Translations under genes and position numbers: made by a program
Shown here: positions 1 through 9,152 of the stretch, in pieces
Layout: the number at the start of each line of letters is the position of its first letter
Position numbering within the stretch: position 1 is the stretch's first letter
Assembly (NCBI GenBank): GCA_963995525.1
Contig: OZ023213.1
Location: 19,090,072-19,154,071, forward strand
Direction of reading: 5' to 3'
DNA length: 64,000 bases
Source of the DNA: Escarpia spicata
Lineage: Eukaryota > Annelida > Polychaeta > Sabellida > Siboglinidae
The notes under the pieces: model-generated
The model's database searches: none
Told to the model about the DNA's origin: nothing
Seen by the model: only the letters and a program-made list of their open reading frames with translations

Positions 1-1076
1 AGCGAAGGTGAAGGCATCTGAACTTAGAGACTACGAGCGGTATTACTTTAAGATTGTATGTAGCACTGGCTGATGGCCCTGCAACATTGCGTGCCGTCAT
101 ACCGTGAGATGTAATGTAACAATTTGAACATCAACGAAATAACAATGTTGAGTAAATAAATGCGTGTTAACTTGGATTGAAATGTAAGTGTCATTGTGTG
201 CAGTAATGCGCCTGATAAAATACAAAACACATGTTTATCCGTGAGAAATGGTCCACTGCCCGTGCGAGCTAAACCTAAGAAAAACCTGCCTAAAATGAAT
301 GTTGTTCATCATTGCGTGCACCTCGGTTTCACGGCTGCTCGCGTTAAACGTGCTGGGCCGATTCGTCTTCTGCGGGCAGACTGCACTAACAAAGACTACT
401 TGCCAGGGGACCTGTTCACTAAGAAAACATATTCAAATCGATCCCTTGTTGAATCTAAGGAGCTATTCAAAAATGTTACAGCTGGTCACCGTATCACCGA
501 GAACACTACTTCCGTGACTCACCGGTGAAAATGTCCTGGTGGGGCGTCGTCGTGTTAATCTAGGGAAACTTCCGCAAGTCACCAGCAATACGTTGATGAT
601 GCGGAATCTCTGTACTACAACAACCTGTAATAATCTCAGGTGATCTTGTGAAGGAGCGAAATCTACTTTTTTTATCAAAACAAAACGATTCCCAGATCGT
701 GTTCAACCAGTGAATCTGGACGGTTATGTTTCCTGAAGAATAAGGATTTGTACTTGCGGGACTGTAGAAAGCATTGCGTTGAGTTAATTTAATTAGCTGC
801 TCTGGCGTAGTCTGCATGTAAGAAGGGTTACGGGTGTTAGTAGCCGAAAACATACACGCATGGAATTCATACTATATGTTATTATAAAGTTAATAAGTAG
901 CAACTTATATTCTGTGTTGGGTCATAATCCCCACCGTAACGTAACCCAGGCCAGTAGGCTCGTGGAAGAGGGGGGTGCGATATTCCGTTTGTGGGAAGTC
1001 TTTCCGCTTGGATTGTAAGTATTGTTGTTTGAATTATAACTGTTGCAATAATTGTTTTTGAAATACGTCTGACGCT
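1..1076. other. Non-coding flank, no gene recognised
   Basis: The short open frames here (for example 196-528 on the plus strand, 110 codons with no ATG at the start) show no domain, no compositional signal and no similarity I recognise. I see no RNA gene. It may be intergenic or intronic DNA. Confidence 0.5.
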
Positions 1077-1181
1077 ACTACCCATTGACCGAGAAAATCT
1101 ACAACATTAATCCCCCGTCTACCGAGAAAATCTCCGTCAATACCCCTCGACCGGAAAAAATTCCAAACACTACCCCCGTCG
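1077..1181. repeat. Degenerate ~31-33 bp minisatellite, three units
   Basis: Three imperfect tandem copies share the core ACCGAGAAAATCT, with the first two closest to each other and the third diverged. A partial fourth copy of the leading TACCCCCGTC follows. On the minus strand the repeat reads as a glycine/aspartate-rich peptide, which looks like a by-product of the repeat and not a gene. Confidence 0.55.
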
Positions 1182-2140
1182 TAGTGCCTAGTATTGGAAC
1201 AATAAAAACAAACATTTATCATAATGAAATGTAAACGGGCAAAGCTCGAATTGTGACTGGGCCAGAGTGGACAACACATGCTTAGTGATATTGTCCACCT
1301 GAATGTTGTGGAAATGGTAGAAACATATCACTACTCAGATAAGATGACGATAACTGATGGCACGACAGAGAAATAGAACAGTTGACAAAAGGTATACAAA
1401 CATTTGAAGGAAGACACACGATGCACCTGGAAACGTTCTTGGAGAGGCTGCGTGGATGCACTGTTAACGTGACTGTTGTCTAGCATTAAAGTAGTCATTG
1501 GTCTAACTGTTGAATATTACTGACGGGAAGCCTTGATAGAAGACAGTGGTGAAAGTAATATTTACAAAATGTTAGAAAACGCAGAGCATCATAAACACCA
1601 TAACGCATTCGCAGATACTCGTTGTGATGACGGTTAGAGAGAATGTAAAGTTTACATCAATCGATAGATCCTAGACGTGAAGTTTTTTGTGGTGGTGCGT
1701 GTGGTGGTGCGTGTGGTTCCTGCAATTGACCTATCCGTCACGTGACCTGTTCCCTAGCAACACTTCCGTCAAACCATCAGAAATCACGTGGTTGGTTCGG
1801 TTGTTACGTCGTATGTTTTGTTGACATTCTTGTCACAAAATCGTTTGTTTATGACAAAAACATCAGTCAAATGTTTTAAAGTGAAAACTGTTTGCGGGAA
1901 TGTTTGATTTATGAGACGTCATGCAGCAGTAGTAATGCAATTCACATTATAACCGTTTTCAGCAATGTCGGAAGAGGCACAGCTTGACGTACAAAAAAAT
2001 CGATTGTGACGTAGAAAAATCGCGACGTAATGGATACATCAATTATTAGGTTACGTTTTACGTATTACGTGCACGTCACGTTTTATGTATTATGTAAACA
2101 TTATGTTTTAAGTTCACAACCGTTAAGGAATGAACTGATT
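1182..2140. other. Non-coding stretch, AT-rich with TACGT-like clusters
   Basis: No gene is recognised. Around 1980-2120 the sequence is rich in short ACGT/TACGT words in an AT-rich context, with no clear period. Confidence 0.4.
1689..1716. repeat. 12-bp tandem repeat, about 2.3 copies
   Basis: GTGGTGGTGCGT occurs twice in perfect tandem, followed by a partial third copy. It lies in non-coding DNA. Confidence 0.6.
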
Positions 2141-2174
2141 TACCCCACAAAGATGTCTTGACATATGTGGGGTA
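2141..2174. other. Perfect-arm inverted repeat (hairpin)
   Basis: Nine-base arms TACCCCACA and TGTGGGGTA enclose a second short palindrome, ATGTC-TT-GACAT. This could be an end of a small inverted-repeat element or a cruciform-forming motif. No partner end or target duplication was identified. Confidence 0.5.
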
Positions 2175-2884
2175 TTCTGATAAAGACATAGGGGGCACGT
2201 CCTACTCTACGGGTCGTAGATTAATCCATGAAAATTTGGTGCTCGAGGTACAAACCGTCTAAGAGGGAAACCTTAAACTAAATACGCAAACTAGATTATA
2301 TTAAGGTATTATTTTGACTAATGTGATCACAATATCTCATCTCGTCTTAATTATTATGATGAACACAATTCGACAATATAGTTCAGTTGGTGATGAACGT
2401 CTGGAAAGAAGCCAAACCTTGCAGCCATGAGAGACGAACACTGTGGTTCTCTATCTCGCTCTCATGATTTCGCGATTGGTAGTCCCCGTGTTGCCGTAAT
2501 CACTGTGTGGAAAGATAATAATACGGACAAAGTGCTACTGATGTCGCCCTAAAATGAATTAGTATATGCCGCTTGTGACCCGACCCTATACTAGAACTAC
2601 TTTAACAACTGAAATAACTCAGTTACCAAGTTTAACACAGTTAACAAAACATTCAAGCCGTCATTACGGTCTTGAACGGAATTGAACACTTTTTTAGACA
2701 CGATATTTCAAAAAAATCCACCAGCACGGCGAATTTATTCTGATTCAAAATGTGTATCATTACGATGCGCAAGTGATGTGTAAATTACACCTTGAGGCTT
2801 GTTGCGTATTGTAATGAGCGATAATGCAGCCTCTCGCGGATTATAGTTCGTCAAATTATCACCTAGCGGCGTGCTTAGCGCTGT
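2175..2884. other. Non-coding stretch, nothing recognised
   Basis: No coding region or RNA gene is visible. A weak inverted repeat (CATGAGAG ... CTCTCATG, about 2427-2469) is present but unremarkable. Confidence 0.4.
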
Positions 2885-2960
2885 GGCTAATATGAGCAGG
2901 CTTTCTGGAGGTATTACGAGCACGGTACTCATATTAGCCGATAGGGTGCTCATATTAGCC
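2885..2960. repeat. Left-end inverted/direct repeats of the pogo-like transposon
   Basis: The motif CTCATATTAGCC occurs at 2928-2939 and again inside GTGCTCATATTAGCC at 2946-2960. Its inverse GGCTAATATGAGCA lies at 2885-2898. A matching inverted motif, TCGGGTAATATGA, lies at 5839-5851 beyond the transposase. This pair is the best candidate for the terminal or subterminal inverted repeats. The exact ends and a TA target duplication could not be fixed. Confidence 0.5.
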
Positions 2961-3246
2961 TATATGTTATTGGCTTTGTTTACCTACCGCCAGTCTGCGT
3001 TGCAATCATTTGAGGCCACAATTATGTTCAAAACAATAGTAATTGTTATCCAATGGTAATTCGTAGTATATGCTATATTTAAAGGGGTTCATATAGCAGC
3101 AGCAAACTTTTTTTAAACAAAGTTTTGCAGTTTTTGAGGTGTTGCTATCTGTTTTATTATAGGCTGTATTTTTAAACTGCCCAGAAGCAATTTGTTTCTT
3201 CTGCTATATATATCAATCCCTTTAAAACTTGCAATAATTTTATCAG

Positions 3247-3978
3247 ATGCCTAATGTGAAGAAGAAGGTTGAACGCGTGAAATGGACATTATCAGATATG
3301 CAGTCGGCCGTATGTGACGTACTAATGTATCAACGGTCACAGAAATCAGCTAGCCAAGCGCACAATGTACCGCGACAAACCTTGAGACGGCATCTAGAGA
3401 AGGCACGTGCGGGTGAGGGCGTCCACAAGTGTCTCGGCCGCAAACCGGTACTCTCCATAGATCAAGAAACAGAGCTGAAAGCCACCATATTTGAAATGGA
3501 GGCCAAACTCTTCGGCTTGACGCGAGATGATGTGAGGCACTTTGTATTCAAATTCTGCGAAGCAAAGAACATAAAAAATAAATTCAACCAAACAACTCAA
3601 AGGGCTGGAAAGGACTGGCTGATAGGCTACTTAACACGGCATCCAGACATCAGTCCGCGAATCCCCGAGCCAACGTCGATTCAGAGAGCCATCGGCTTTA
3701 ACAGAACGAAGGTTGATCGGTACATGCAGCTTCTACAAGCCACCATCTTTGATGAGGATGGGAAGAGGGTCATCCACGAAGGCAACATATTCAAAGTGGA
3801 CGAATCTGGTTACACTATTTTCCACAAGCCAGGGAAAGTGCTGGCGAAGAAAGGAAGAAAGGGATCGGGGCTATCACCAGTGCGGAGAGGGGAAAGAATG
3901 TTACAGTTGTCGCTTGTGTTTCGGCGACCGGCGCATACGTCCCACCGATGATAATCTTCCCTAGGGTTCGCACCGGCT
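3247..3978 (+). pseudogene. pogo-like transposase, N-terminal part (frameshifted)
   Basis: The frame starts at an ATG at 3247 and encodes 234 residues. Residues ~15-50 form a psq/CENP-B-type helix-turn-helix (DMQSAVCDVL, then SASQAHNVPRQTLRRHL). A second DNA-binding region follows, with a GKDWLIGYLTRHP motif at ~120-132. The start of the DDE fold is at ~180-205, where VDESG carries the first catalytic aspartate, followed by [13 protein letters not shown]. Near 3862 one G appears to be lost from a G-run. After that the transposase continues in the next frame ([19 protein letters not shown], then VPPMIIFPR) until about 3978, where a deletion junction ends it. The family normally has two more catalytic acidic residues in the next ~80 residues, and these are absent here. 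Confidence 0.85.
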
Positions 3979-4747
3979 TCAGCCACTCGATGTGAGCGTA
4001 TTCAAAAGTGTTAATGTCAATTACAACAGAGGTGTGCAGACATGGCTGCGCCAGCACCCTGGCCGGTCGGTCACAGAGTTTCAAATAGCAGCTCTCTTTG
4101 GGTCGGCTTACATCAAAGCTGCTACGGTGAGTAACGCGATCAGTGGCTTCCGGAAGTGTGAGATAAACCCATTCAACCCGCACATTTTTTCGGATGCTGA
4201 TTTTGCCGCAGCCGATTTGACGGACACGCCAAATCCCGCTGCTGGTCTACCCCTTCCTCAGCCGAACCCCACTCCAGTGCGCGACACGTCAGTTGCTCCG
4301 AGCTTCACAGCAGTGCGCGACTCGTCAGTTGCTCCGAGCTTTACAGCAGCGCGCGACTCGTCAGTTGCTCCGAGCTTCACAGCAGCACGCGACTGGTCAG
4401 TTGCTCCGAGCTTCACAGCAGTGCGCGACTCGTCAGTTGATCCGAGCTTCACAGCAGTGCGCGACTCGTCAGTTGCTCCGAGCTTCACAGCAGTGCGCGA
4501 CTCGTCAGTTGCTCCGAGCTTCACAGCAGTGCGCGACTCGTCAGTTGCTCCGAGCTTCACAGCAGTGCGCGACTCGTCAGTTGATACGAGCTTCACAGCA
4601 GTGCGCGACTCGTCAGTTGCTCCGAGCTTCACACCAGTGCGCGACTCGTCAATTGCTCCGAGCTTCACAGCAGTGCGCGACTCGTCAGTTGCTCCGAGCT
4701 TCACAGCAGTGCGCGACCTTTCTAGTATCGGCCACGTTATCAGGTAG
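3979..4747 (+). pseudogene. pogo-like transposase, C-terminal part with expanded repeat
   Basis: The frame picks up at about 3978 with [17 protein letters not shown], the conserved segment just after the third catalytic residue in Tigger-type transposases. It continues through WLRQHPGRSVTEFQIAALF and AATVSNAISGF to INPFNPHIFSDADF. The text jumps from the MIIFPR strand directly to LQPLD, so an internal deletion of roughly 75-80 codons removed the catalytic core and changed frame. After a proline-rich linker come twelve copies of a 12-residue repeat, and the frame ends with TAG at 4745-4747. The repeat looks like a late expansion, because related transposases have only a low-complexity linker there. 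Confidence 0.8.
4277..4708 (+). repeat. 36-bp coding minisatellite, 12 units
   Basis: Exactly twelve 36-bp units span 432 bp, followed by a partial thirteenth. Each encodes VRDSSVAPSFTA or a near variant (A/V at position 1, S/W/T at 4, A/D at 7, P/T at 8). The unit length is a multiple of three, so the array keeps the transposase frame. The unit has no stop codons in several other frames, which creates long spurious open frames on both strands. Confidence 0.95.
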
Positions 4748-5041
4748 CCTATGTCTTTTACTATAATTGTTGTCGTTTGGTAAAAATAAAGTTAACATTG
4801 TAAGCTTATGGCGGTTATACCTATTTCGTAATAACGCTGAAGACGACGGCGGTGACATCAACAAATCAACAGTTGCCTACTACTATGAAATAAGAAGTAG
4901 CCTAAGTACCATTAGCGCCTAACATAAATCACACTTTAAAGCCTACTAATTGAATTTGGAACTGTTTGCAGCGTTGAGGCGGATGTACACGTTTCCGCTG
5001 ATAAACGCGAGGAGAACTGCGATCCAGATGGTGAAGGCCTA

Positions 5042-5440
5042 TTGTTTCAACGAATGATTAATTGTTCACCAGCCGTTCCCAGGCCTAAGATGGCTGAAGG
5101 CGCCAGCAAGAGACGAAAAGTAGCTCACGCCGAAATTATCACAAGTTCGCCGTACAAGCAGAGTCTGATGGCAACTGGGCCTAGACCTCGGAGCGCTTCC
5201 CAAACTGAAAAGAAGCCACCGAAGACCAAACGTGTTAGTGTGAAGAAAGTAGCTGTTAAGGAGCTTCGGCTTAAAACCTCATGTTATAAATGTGGCGTCG
5301 ATTTCGGGGACGCATCAGATCACAAGCGAAATGAAGACTGGATCCAGTGCAAACCATGTGGTGAATGGTTCCATGAATCATGCGGCGATGAATTTGGAAT
5401 ACTCGACGATGACACATTCACATGCCAGGGTTGTTTTTAA
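5042..5440 (+). CDS. C-terminal PHD-finger segment of the pogo-like transposon
   Basis: The open frame has 132 codons; the first ATG in frame is at 5054. It has a basic N-terminal part with KRRK and ITSSPYKQSL, a motif often seen near the C-terminus of Tigger-type transposases. It ends in a complete C4HC3 PHD finger: C81-x2-C84, C103-x2-C106, H111-x2-C114 and C128-x2-C131, with the aromatic W100 before the third cysteine. PHD fingers bind histone tails, so in the intact element this tail may have helped chromatin targeting (inference). It lies about 300 bp beyond the stop of the preceding transposase segment. It may be a separate exon of the same gene or be cut off by nonsense decay. Confidence 0.65.
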   Translation: MFQRMINCSPAVPRPKMAEGASKRRKVAHAEIITSSPYKQSLMATGPRPRSASQTEKKPPKTKRVSVKKVAVKELRLKTSCYKCGVDFGDASDHKRNEDWIQCKPCGEWFHESCGDEFGILDDDTFTCQGCF

Positions 5441-5604
5441 AATTTTCTAGTTACCATTTATAGGTCTAGGCTACGTTCAATTTCTTACAATACCGTTAAT
5501 CTTCCACGGATCATAGTTCTAGGCCCTATAGATATATTATGAATTTTGGTGATACGTTTCAATGTATTAGCCAGTAATTTAATTAATAATGCGCCGAGGA
5601 ATCC

Positions 5605-5649
5605 GGATTCATTGACGATGACACTTTCACCTGCCGTGGTTGTTTTTAG
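5605..5649 (+). pseudogene. Second, diverged copy of the PHD-finger 3' end
   Basis: About 210 bp after the first PHD stop, the frame at 5605-5649 again encodes the end of the finger: GFIDDDTFTCRGCF, then a stop. A similar TTTTCTAG stretch follows. It matches the first copy imperfectly (ILDDDTFTCQGCF), so it is an old local duplication or a remnant of a second, related transposon. Confidence 0.6.
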
Positions 5650-5816
5650 GCATTTTCTAGTTTTAAAACGTTCCATTTTATAGTTGTGTTAATCTTCTGG
5701 TTAATATATATAATGGATAAGTTTCCGTGTATTATCAAATAATAATAAATGATCATAATAACAGCCATCGTATATCTTATCATTATTAAACATGAGTCAT
5801 ACACACAGTTTAGAAG

Positions 5817-5851
5817 CATGCTCATATTGCCCGACGCTTCGGGTAATATGA
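5817..5851. repeat. Right-end hairpin of the pogo-like transposon
   Basis: TCATATTGCCCGA at 5822-5834 and TCGGGTAATATGA at 5839-5851 are inverted copies (12 of 13 bases) around a CGCT loop. The right arm is the inverse of the CTCATATTAGCC motif at the left end. A further related word, GCTCATAATGCCCGA, occurs at 6016-6030, so the true end could lie somewhat further right. Confidence 0.5.
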
Positions 5852-6523
5852 ACACTTTTTTCAAATTACTTATTTCCATGCTGTATTACTTTATTAAAAC
5901 ATACAGCGAAACCAAAGCAGTTTCCAGAAAGAGTTTGTAAAGGTCGACACCACGCACCTTAAATGGAGCAATTCGGATATATATTTACCAAAATATTGGC
6001 CGAAAACAAAATTATGCTCATAATGCCCGACCTTACCCTACACATCTGAAATCGTCGATTTTAAAAACCTATCTATGGGGTCTGTAAGTATATCACGATA
6101 CGTGGCGAGATTCCTCGCGAGTGGAGCCGACTGGCGACATGCACAGTTGTTGACATTGAATTTATCGGTTTATTGTAGCATTGTTAATTGTGTTATGGCG
6201 TTGTCACTTCAGTTTTATATAAACTATACACCAAGAAATTTAAAATACAGAGAAAGAGCAAGGCAACAGTCGACGGCCGTCATATACTGACATTTGTTTT
6301 TGATCCCAGAATGTTTGTTTTCGGCTAAATGAAATAGATGATAATATTTAGTTAATGTAACAATAACCAGTACATATTCATATAAGACATATAACGTATG
6401 GGTTACATAGCATGATTATTAATCTTGTAAGAAATGGGAGTTAAAAGAGATACAACGGATTATCGCTTTTCATAAAAACCGCGCATGTTAAAATGTTGTT
6501 ATTTCAAAACAGTTCGGTAACCA

Positions 6524-6524
<1 letters not shown>
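5852..6524. other. Non-coding stretch, nothing recognised
   Basis: A 71-codon frame from the ATG at 6075 has no recognisable domain. The GCTCATAATGCCCGA word at 6016-6030 echoes the transposon end motif. Confidence 0.4.
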
Positions 6525-6573
<49 letters not shown>

Positions 6574-6598
6574 TTATATATATATATATATATATATG
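6525..6598. repeat. Compound (TA)n(CA)n(TA)n microsatellite
   Basis: About 74 bp of alternating TA, then CA, then TA dinucleotides. Confidence 0.95.
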
Positions 6599-7255
6599 AA
6601 AAGTTGCCTAAATGCAAACAATCACCAAAAAGTATTAATTAATTCAATAACATGTGGTAGTGGGCAAAAGAATGTATAGTTGTCATTTTCAATAAAGTCG
6701 TCACCATGGCTCGTCTAATCGTGATAACAATTATATTAACGTGTACGATTATCACGAACATTCTTAATGGCAAAGTTTTTCCCACTGCTTCAACCGTTGG
6801 AAACCGGGAAAAAATAACACGATTTGGAAAAAAAACTTCGATCATTACAACAACAACAACAAACATTTCCTTATTATTTAAGCTGGCGTAAATGGAGTCG
6901 ATATCGCCAGATGACTCCAGATGAAAATGTAATGGAGATAATTAGCTTTGATTTGCGCCATCTTAATTAATGGTGGATAAATGGATATCGCGAAGAACAA
7001 AAGGGGAATGTGAGAGGAAATATTAAATAACTTCAGCTGAATATCTATTTTAATAATCAATATAACGCATAAGTTTAATTTAAAAAAGTTGGTGATAAAT
7101 CTCACTTATACTCAAATGTCAAATAAAATGTGCAAGACTAAATCAGAATTTCCTCAGAAATATTCTTTATAATCATGCATAAAACTGTGTCCAGTTATCA
7201 GTGAGGACATGCACGTTTGCATACTCTCTCGGATAGAAAGAATGGTCAATATTAC
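6599..7255. other. AT-rich non-coding stretch beside the carbonic anhydrase exon
   Basis: No coding region is supported. On the minus strand this would be the intron 3' of the carbonic anhydrase exon. I looked for the usual last alpha-CA exon here and did not find one. Confidence 0.4.
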
Positions 7256-7412
7256 GTGTCTTTCGGATATATTGACTGGCTCCCTGAAGATGATCCAAAT
7301 GACGACTTCAGAACATGGCGGTGTTGTAAGTCTGCCGGCATAGGTATAAGAGTCGGTCAGGTTCGACGGCAAAATTGAACGCAGGGGAAAGTCTTCAGCG
7401 TCACATCCTGAC
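7256..7412 (-). CDS. Alpha-carbonic anhydrase, one internal exon
   Basis: Read on the minus strand, the segment encodes about 52 residues with the alpha-CA C-terminal signature: [10 protein letters not shown], then [14 protein letters not shown], then [16 protein letters not shown]. The invariant LTTPPCSE contains the Thr-Thr region that lines the zinc active site in this family. Carbonic anhydrases hydrate CO2 to bicarbonate, and secreted forms serve pH control and shell or skeleton building in invertebrates. The exon has an acceptor (AACCTCAG) before 7412 and a GTAATA donor after 7256. From memory, vertebrate alpha-CA genes also have an intron near this point after the SSEQ/SERH region. No other CA exon is seen in the window, so this is either a lone remnant or one exon of a gene whose other exons lie in unrecognised flanking DNA or beyond the array. 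Confidence 0.75.
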
Positions 7413-7587
7413 CTGAGGTTGACGTTGACGTAACGTATTGTTAACATCATCTCTTTATGTGTGTACCTTATGAATTTATTCACGTAAGCTTAAAATAGAT
7501 TTAACAAGATTGTCATCCAGAGAATTAACTCTAGATGGCAGGTGGACAAGGAAGCCCTTTGGCTTATCGAGAGTCCAACCCTTTTAT

Positions 7588-8118
7588 CTACATGTATCCA
7601 GCCCTTCTGAGGTATGTGTCGATTTTATTTTTAAACATATTCACACTACTAGCACCCACACAATCATCAGATAATCTGTTCGATTCATTCACAGTCCTTT
7701 GTGAAAATGAGAACTTTCTTACGTCAAATCTACACTGCTCCTTTACTAATGTAACGTCATGTCCTCTAGTCTTTCTATCTTCCTTAACTGAAACAAAAAC
7801 ATATTTCTATCAATATTTTCATAACCATTCAATATTTTAAACACTTCTACCTGATCTCCTCTCAACCTCCTGGTCTCTAGTGTTGTTAAACCACATTCTT
7901 TTAGGCGTTTTTCATAACTAAGATCCCTCAGTTTTGATATCATTTTAGTCGCTCTCCTCTGTACTCTTTCTAGCATATCTATGTCCTTCTTGCGGTATGG
8001 CCTCTACGCTTGTATACACTATTCTAAATGAAGCCTAACTATTGTTTTGTACAGCGGTATTATTAGTTCTTTTTCTTTATATGCTATATTTCGCCTAATC
8101 AAATACAATGATTTGATT
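7588..8118 (-). pseudogene. CR1-like non-LTR retrotransposon, 3' end of the reverse transcriptase ORF
   Basis: On the minus strand the sequence reads through the conserved tail of CR1-type reverse transcriptases: LIRRNIAYKEKELIIPLYKT, then RKKDIDMLERVQRRATKMI, then LTTLETRRLRGDQVEVFKIL, then RFDVRKFSFSQRTVNE, ending FKNKIDTYLRRAGYM and TAG at 7590-7588. It is dead: two TAG codons replace the usual Y and W in the LEYCVQAW region, and there is a frameshift with stops after MTLH (~7746). The catalytic YADD region is absent, so this is a 5'-truncated copy. Its sequence is clearly different from elements A and B of the array. Confidence 0.85.
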
Positions 8119-8795
8119 TCCTTTTGAAGTTGCAATTCCACACTGCTCTGAAACCTTCATATCGGCACTAGTTGTCAGCCCTAATAACAACCTAACACAG
8201 CAGTGATGTAATACACTATTTTAAGGTGGTGATGTAATAGATGTAATCCAAGATGGCTGCCAACATCAATACTGTTATAGCGAAAATGTTATAATTTATA
8301 ATACATTCAACGTAATGCATAGTAAATAAGTTGTGTGTATCAATGTTCTTCCATTCTTCCCGCTATTTTAATACTCTATGCTTTAGAGTACAGCCGATTA
8401 GATGTGTGAGTCTCTGACCTATATTTTAGCGATTATAATTAATACTAATGACTAAATGTGCCCTTTATGTTAATATTAAGTGTGTTATAAAAAAGAAGAA
8501 ATATTTACCATAGTCTCCTACTGACATAGTAATAGTTACAAATACTTTGTGTGTTTCTTCACACACGGTTAACAAGGAATATTACAATGGATGAACAGTA
8601 GCCATTCAAAAAAACTTGGCTTTTACGCTTTGGGGTGTTGGTCGCTAGGTGGCGTACGGTGGTATTTGTTTAGTTTTTCACTGCGTGATTCAAAATAATT
8701 TTTTCAATTTAACGTTTAAGTTTGTCTGTGACATTAGTGTAGAATTACTGTCAACGTATTGCACAATTTGCTTAAACAAACATTTTATAAAATTG
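8119..8795. other. Non-coding stretch before the retrotransposon array
   Basis: No gene is recognised. A small hairpin-like word (TTTGTGTG ... CACACACGG, about 8547-8568) is present. The 5' boundary of element B at about 8796 is approximate, because it is set only by where protein similarity begins. Confidence 0.4.
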
Positions 8796-9152
8796 TCACC
8801 ACCAACGCTGTTAAAGTGCATCGCCAGATTTTTGTTGAGCACCGAACAGCGGTCAACAACATGATCAAGCGAGCTAATCGTGCTCACTATGGGTCAGTAT
8901 TGTCATCACTTGACCAGCGAACATGTTTTCGTGTAGTTAATACCCTGCTGAATGCACCGAGTATGACTCTTCCACAATTCGCTAACACTGAAACACTGTG
9001 CAATGACTTCGCTACCTACTTTGCTGAGAAAACACAAGGAATTAGAATGTAGATCCACGAAAAGTTGATCAATGACGAAGAATATTCTGGTTACGTTATC
9101 GATGCTGGCAGCCAACGTGTGTCAAATGAACTCAATCGACTGCTACCTACCA
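8796..9152 (+). pseudogene. Element B, left remnant: EN-RT linker region (5'-truncated)
   Basis: The frame encodes the linker that lies between endonuclease and reverse transcriptase in CR1/L2-type elements: KVHRQIFVEHRTAVNNMIKR, then DQRTCFRVVNTLLNA, then LCNDFATYFAEKTQGIR. One TAG at 9050-9052 interrupts it. It then continues IHEKLINDEEYSGYVI up to ELNRLLPT, where element A is inserted. Taking out the insert at 9153-9991 plus one copy of the flanking repeat runs this frame straight into SEDEIKNIIRLCPSKTCSLD of the right half. This shows both pieces were once one element. Confidence 0.8.
9142..9152. repeat. Target-site duplication, left copy
   Basis: The 11-bp GCTACCTACCA is repeated exactly at 9992-10002. 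The two copies bracket the nested element A fragment. On the left, three bases (AGA) of unclear origin separate it from the first base homologous to A. Confidence 0.75.

Larger units (their letters stand above)
2885..5851 (+). mobile_element. Decayed pogo/Tigger-like (Tc1-mariner superfamily) DNA transposon
   Basis: This span of about 2.97 kb is bounded by related inverted motifs (2926-2960 and 5839-5851). In order it holds an HTH plus partial DDE transposase, a transposase C-terminus with a 36-bp minisatellite, and a PHD finger. That arrangement is typical of Tigger-derived transposases of aquatic animals. It cannot be autonomous: the transposase has a 1-nt frameshift near 3862 and lacks the core segment carrying the second and third catalytic acidic residues. 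The boundaries are inferred from the inverted motifs and are approximate. Confidence 0.65.

Noticed and set aside
196..528. 110-codon open frame near the window start
   Set aside because: It lacks an ATG start, similarity and splice context; such a frame is expected by chance.
4258..4766. Long open frames on both strands over the 36-bp repeat
   Set aside because: They result from a stop-free repeat unit; only the frame continuous with the transposase has support.
6075..6290. 71-codon frame with a genuine ATG
   Set aside because: No domain, no signal of coding composition and no neighbouring gene context; insufficient to call.
7535..7840. 101-codon plus-strand frame
   Set aside because: It is the reverse strand of the CR1-like remnant, whose conserved motifs are on the minus strand.
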